From CAVZLD01 sp964522605 (lineage in GTDB: Bacteria; Planctomycetota; Planctomycetia; Pirellulales; Pirellulaceae), in contig CAZFWV010000297.1 in NCBI GenBank assembly GCA_964522605.1, positions 1 to 8,621 on the forward strand: a DNA stretch of 8,621 nt, in the 5' to 3' direction. A model generated the notes under the pieces. That model searched no databases. It saw nothing but the letters and a program-made list of their open reading frames with translations, and had not been told where the DNA came from. A program made the translations under genes and the position numbers. The number at the start of each line of letters is the position of its first letter. Position 1 is the first letter of the stretch. This document shows, piece after piece, positions 6,060 through 8,621 of the stretch.

Positions 6060-8157
6060 CCAGGTTCAACAGCAAGTTGGCGACCATGGTCCAAGCGGCT
6101 AGTTCCGTTGCCTTGGCATCCGTCGTGTTCGGTGATTCACCGACCGTGCTCAATTGCACTGCGGCGGGAAGATCCTGATCATAATGTTGCCGAAATCGTT
6201 GGAGCGCAGCGCCCAGCTCGGCCAATTCGATCGAATTCGGCGGGCGCCCGGTTACTCGACGAAAGGCAAACGACAGGCGTTCGGAATCATCTGGTACGGC
6301 GGATGAGCAGAGTTGCTCCGCCAGTTTTCGCGCCGCTTCGACAAACTGGATGTCGTTCATCAACAGCAGGGCGGCAGCCGGCGTGTTGGTTCGGCTGCGT
6401 CGAACGACACAACACTCGCGTGACGGTGCATCCAGGATCTGCATGGCCGGCGGCGGAGCCGTTCGTTTCCAGAACGTGTACAGGCTGCGCCGGTAGAGAC
6501 TTTCTCCGTGGTCTTGCTCATATCGCGCCGTATTGCTGACCGGGTGGGCGACGGCTTCCCAGACCCCATCCGGCTGATAGGGTTTGACTCCCCGACCACC
6601 AAGTTGCTCAACCAGCAGACCGCTGATGGCGAGCGCTTGATCGCGGACCATTTCGGCATCCATCCGGTAACGCGGCCCGCGGGCAAGCAATCGGTTCTGT
6701 GGATCGTCGCGGTACTGGTCCGATGAAACTTGCGCGGTCTGGCGGTAGGTGGCGGAAGTGATGATCAGGCGCTGCAGTGCCTTCATGTCCCAGCCCGAAT
6801 CCATGAACTCGACCGCCAACCAGTCCAGCAATTCGCGATGTGACGGAGGCTCGCCCTCGCTCCCAAAATCCTCGCTCGTGGCAACGATGCCCACGCCGAA
6901 GTATTGCTGCCACAACTGATTCACCGCGACGCGCGCCGTCAATGGATGCCGGCGATCGACCAACCATTGTGCGAAGGCGAGGCGGTTCGGGGGGGTGCCG
7001 TCGGGCAAGGGAGGCAGGAAGTCGGGCACGCCCGGTGAAACTTGCTCACCCGGTCGATCATATCGCCCGCGAATCAGGAACCGGGTCGGGCGCGGATCAC
7101 GTAGTTCCCGCATGGTCATCGTGCCCGAAAAAGCGCTCTCGAGTTGCCGTAGTTGTTTTTGCAGCGGAGCGATCGAGGTGGCATCGCTGGTTGCAGAAGC
7201 GGCAGCCTCGGCCTTGTCCGGTGTTGCGCTGCGGCGCTGACGCAGTTGCTGCTGAATCCGTTCGTGTTGCAGCGACTGCCCGGCACTGGGAGCTTTGATC
7301 GATGGCGGCGGCAGCAGGGCGTTCCCATTGTTGGCCTGCTCCGCCACATTGTTGAAAATCGCGACCAGCTGATAGAACTCGTGCTGGGAAATTGGATCGT
7401 ACGGATGATCGTGACAGGCCGCGCAGCCGACGGTCAGCCCCATCCAAACCGTGCCCGTCGTTTCCACTCGATCGATTGCATACCGGACGCGGAACTCGTC
7501 GTTGATCGCACCTTCTTCTCCCGTCGTCACGTTGCAGCGGTGAAAACCGGTGGCGACCCGTTGTGCAATCGTCGCGTCAGGCAGCAAGTCTCCGGCGAGT
7601 TGCTCCACCGTGAACTGATCAAAGGGCAGATTGCGATTCATGGCCTCCACCACCCAGTCTCGATACGGCCAAATCGCGCGTTCGTTGTCGAAATGCAGTC
7701 CGTGCGTGTCCCCGTAGCGGGCTCCGTCCAACCAGAATCGTGCGCGGTGTTCGCCATATCGGGGGGAGTGCAGCAACCGGTCGACGACCTTGGCATAGGC
7801 GTCGGGACTCGAATCCGCCAGGAAGGCGTCGATCTCTGCCAAAGTCGGGGGCAGACCGGTCAGGTCGAGCGTCAGACGACGAATCAGTTCCGTGCGATCG
7901 GCCTCCGGTGCCGGCGACTGGCCCCGCTTCTCCAGCTTGGCCAAGACGAACCGATCGATCGGATTGACAGGCCAGTCCTGGCGTTCGACGCTCGGCAGTG
8001 GCGGTTGTCGGATGGGAACAAACGCCCAGTGTTCGGCGGCTGGCAGACCGCTCGCGATGCTAGCAATCAGCAGCAGGCCACAGAATGCAACGCGGGGACA
8101 GGCGCTGCGTTTGGGGCTGCGTCGAGCCGTTAGGTCAAGTAGAGCTGGATCGCACAT
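6040..8157 (-). CDS. DUF1549/DUF1553 (PSCyt2-PSD1) exported protein
   Basis: A 705-residue exported protein. The signal peptide has a basic segment (ARRSPKRSACPR, 11-22), a hydrophobic core at about 23-37 and a probable cut near LPAAE (38-42). The PSCyt2/DUF1549 domain covers about 64-272, with NPIDRFVLAKLE (65-76), LIRRLTLDLTGLPPT (91-105), YGDTHG (148-153) and CAACHDHPYDPI (245-256), the last a CxxCH motif of the haem-binding type. A Gln-rich, helical linker spans about 295-343. PSD1/DUF1553 covers about 386-650, with RVAVNQLWQQYFG (409-421), GSEGEPPSHRELLDWLA (432-448) and an MNDIQFVEAAR segment (600-610). The C-terminus reads NLLLNLDEAVTK, as usual. The PSCyt1 N-terminal cytochrome domain found in longer homologues is absent. 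Roles in planctomycetes are unproven; surface redox or polysaccharide use is often proposed. A DUF1501 gene commonly follows, but here a glycerate kinase does. GGAG 8 bp before ATG 8157 supports the start. Confidence 0.93.
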   Translation of the reverse strand: MCDPALLDLTARRSPKRSACPRVAFCGLLLIASIASGLPAAEHWAFVPIRQPPLPSVERQDWPVNPIDRFVLAKLEKRGQSPAPEADRTELIRRLTLDLTGLPPTLAEIDAFLADSSPDAYAKVVDRLLHSPRYGEHRARFWLDGARYGDTHGLHFDNERAIWPYRDWVVEAMNRNLPFDQFTVEQLAGDLLPDATIAQRVATGFHRCNVTTGEEGAINDEFRVRYAIDRVETTGTVWMGLTVGCAACHDHPYDPISQHEFYQLVAIFNNVAEQANNGNALLPPPSIKAPSAGQSLQHERIQQQLRQRRSATPDKAEAAASATSDATSIAPLQKQLRQLESAFSGTMTMRELRDPRPTRFLIRGRYDRPGEQVSPGVPDFLPPLPDGTPPNRLAFAQWLVDRRHPLTARVAVNQLWQQYFGVGIVATSEDFGSEGEPPSHRELLDWLAVEFMDSGWDMKALQRLIITSATYRQTAQVSSDQYRDDPQNRLLARGPRYRMDAEMVRDQALAISGLLVEQLGGRGVKPYQPDGVWEAVAHPVSNTARYEQDHGESLYRRSLYTFWKRTAPPPAMQILDAPSRECCVVRRSRTNTPAAALLLMNDIQFVEAARKLAEQLCSSAVPDDSERLSFAFRRVTGRPPNSIELAELGAALQRFRQHYDQDLPAAVQLSTVGESPNTTDAKATELAAWTMVANLLLNLDEAVTK
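8089..8111 (-). repeat. 23-bp REP-like element inside a signal-peptide coding region
   Basis: Read on the minus strand: AACGC, three bases, then GCCTGTCCCCGCGTT. It differs by one base from the copy at 8597-8619. It lies in frame in the DUF1549/DUF1553 gene and encodes KRSACPRV (residues 16-23), the basic part of the signal peptide. AACGC and GCGTT can pair as stem ends around the GCCTGTCCCC loop. Confidence 0.85.
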
Positions 8158-8165
8158 GGTGTCTT

Positions 8166-8169
8166 CTCC
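8166..8169 (-). promoter_or_regulatory. Ribosome binding site of the DUF1549/DUF1553 gene
   Basis: GGAG followed by AAGACACC gives an 8-bp spacer to the ATG at 8157. This favours the full signal peptide over any internal start. Confidence 0.6.
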
Positions 8170-8395
8170 ATCTTAACGTACGTGCTGCTGCCGATGCGTC
8201 CCCTTCGATCAAGCTGACGACGAGGCTGTCTCTGCCTGGATACACGTCAATCGTCGGCCGGACGCAGTTATCTTGCTCGGCCGCCCGCTGGGGCCGCAGG
8301 GTCGACGCCTCCGATCGAGTTCCTGCTCCCGCGGCACGGCGAGTGCGTTTCAGCTTCCTTCGTGAGAAACGGTCATGTCGAGCACCATGTGGTTC

Positions 8396-8401
8396 AGGAG
8401 G
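8396..8401 (+). promoter_or_regulatory. Perfect AGGAGG Shine-Dalgarno site
   Basis: AGGAGG lies 9 bp before the ATG at 8411. It is the best ribosome binding site in the window, which is notable because the other genes have weak sites or none. It is the main argument for translation of the 45-codon ORF that follows. No convincing promoter is seen in the 8158-8395 divergent gap. Confidence 0.65.
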
Positions 8402-8410
8402 ATTCATCCG

Positions 8411-8548
8411 ATGAAGCGCGACAGTTGGCGATTAGTTCTTGCACTGCTAGCGGCGATCACGCTCCTGATGCTGATTCGCGACGCGCGGCCCGGCTCCGCC
8501 CGCCGCCTCTCCAGTCCACCCCCCATTCGAGCCGCCTGGGTCCACTGA
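8411..8548 (+). CDS. Small single-pass membrane protein candidate, 45 aa
   Basis: The translation starts MKRDSWRLVLALLAAITLLM and ends with APPAW-like low-complexity sequence closing in AAWVH. Residues 7-22 are a hydrophobic helix (LVLALLAAITLLMLI) behind a basic start (MKR), followed by an Arg/Pro/Ser-rich tail with no further hydrophobic run. This reads as a membrane-anchored small protein, or as an uncleaved or cleaved signal segment of a protein that decayed downstream. A perfect AGGAGG stands 9 bp before the ATG. An in-frame ATG at 8375 would add 12 residues but has no ribosome binding site. It diverges from the DUF1549/DUF1553 gene. Its stop codon is 3 bp from a REP-like element, so the original 3' end may have been cut off by repeat insertion. 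I recognise no family and assign no function. Confidence 0.5.
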   Translation: MKRDSWRLVLALLAAITLLMLIRDARPGSARRLSSPPPIRAAWVH

Positions 8549-8551
8549 CCC

Positions 8552-8574
8552 AACGCGATGCCTGTCCCCGCGTT
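8552..8574 (+). repeat. 23-bp REP-like element, tandem copy 1
   Basis: AACGC, then GAT, then GCCTGTCCCCGCGTT. AACGCG (8552-8557) pairs with CGCGTT (8569-8574) as a 6-bp stem with an 11-base loop. The next copy begins 45 bp downstream. From memory, GCCTGTCCCC-type short palindromes are widespread in bacterial genomes and are often linked to REP-associated Y1 transposases, but no such transposase is in this window. Confidence 0.85.
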
Positions 8575-8596
8575 ACGCCTGCGTTGCGGCCCCCCT

Positions 8597-8619
8597 AACG
8601 CCGCGCCTGTCCCCGCGTT
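8597..8619 (+). repeat. 23-bp REP-like element, tandem copy 2
   Basis: AACGC, then CGC, then GCCTGTCCCCGCGTT, with AACGC (8597-8601) and GCGTT (8615-8619) as the stem. It differs from copy 1 at three adjacent positions. From the inverted copy at 8089-8111 it differs at one. The window ends two bases later, so the cluster probably continues. Confidence 0.85.
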
Positions 8620-8621
8620 TC

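Noticed and set aside
7153..8133. Plus-strand open frame of 326 codons
   Set aside because: Antisense to the strongly supported DUF1549/DUF1553 gene and without family motifs.

Overview
The window looks like a piece of a planctomycete chromosome (Planctomycetota, possibly Pirellulales; rank below phylum is a guess). The strongest evidence is the DUF1549/DUF1553 (PSCyt2/PSD1) protein at 6040-8157, a family largely confined to planctomycetes and their relatives. A secreted FGE/SUMF-fold protein, GC-rich sequence, genes mostly without clear Shine-Dalgarno sites, and long intergenic stretches packed with short palindromic repeats agree with this.

Layout. 1-313: non-coding, opening with a 7-bp tandem repeat that switches into an inverted, slightly diverged version of itself. 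314-1051 (+): VTC-domain protein of the CYTH/triphosphate-tunnel fold. 1076-2293 (-): exported SUMF-fold protein without FGE catalytic cysteines, tail to tail with the VTC gene across 24 bp. 2294-3176: 883-bp gap with a 28-bp perfect inverted repeat, a second inverted pair and a possible multi-branched RNA leader. 3177-4445 (+): ketosynthase-fold protein whose active-site Cys is replaced by Glu and whose second catalytic His is Asn. 4446-4652: convergent gap with two identical 21-bp palindromes exactly 120 bp apart. 4653-6059 (-): MOFRL-type glycerate 2-kinase, overlapping by 20 bp the end of 6040-8157 (-), the DUF1549/DUF1553 protein. 8411-8548 (+): a divergent 45-codon ORF with a perfect AGGAGG and one predicted membrane helix. 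The window ends in a cluster of 23-bp REP-like elements, and a third copy of that element encodes part of the DUF1549/DUF1553 signal peptide.

How the genes relate. Only the DUF1549/DUF1553 gene and the glycerate kinase form a credible operon. The other genes stand alone and show no shared pathway. I see no phage, CRISPR, insertion sequence, tRNA or rRNA, and no clear multi-gene system. The items most worth a second look are the ketosynthase with altered catalytic residues, the REP element inside a signal peptide, the dispersed palindrome families, the small membrane ORF and the possible structured leader.
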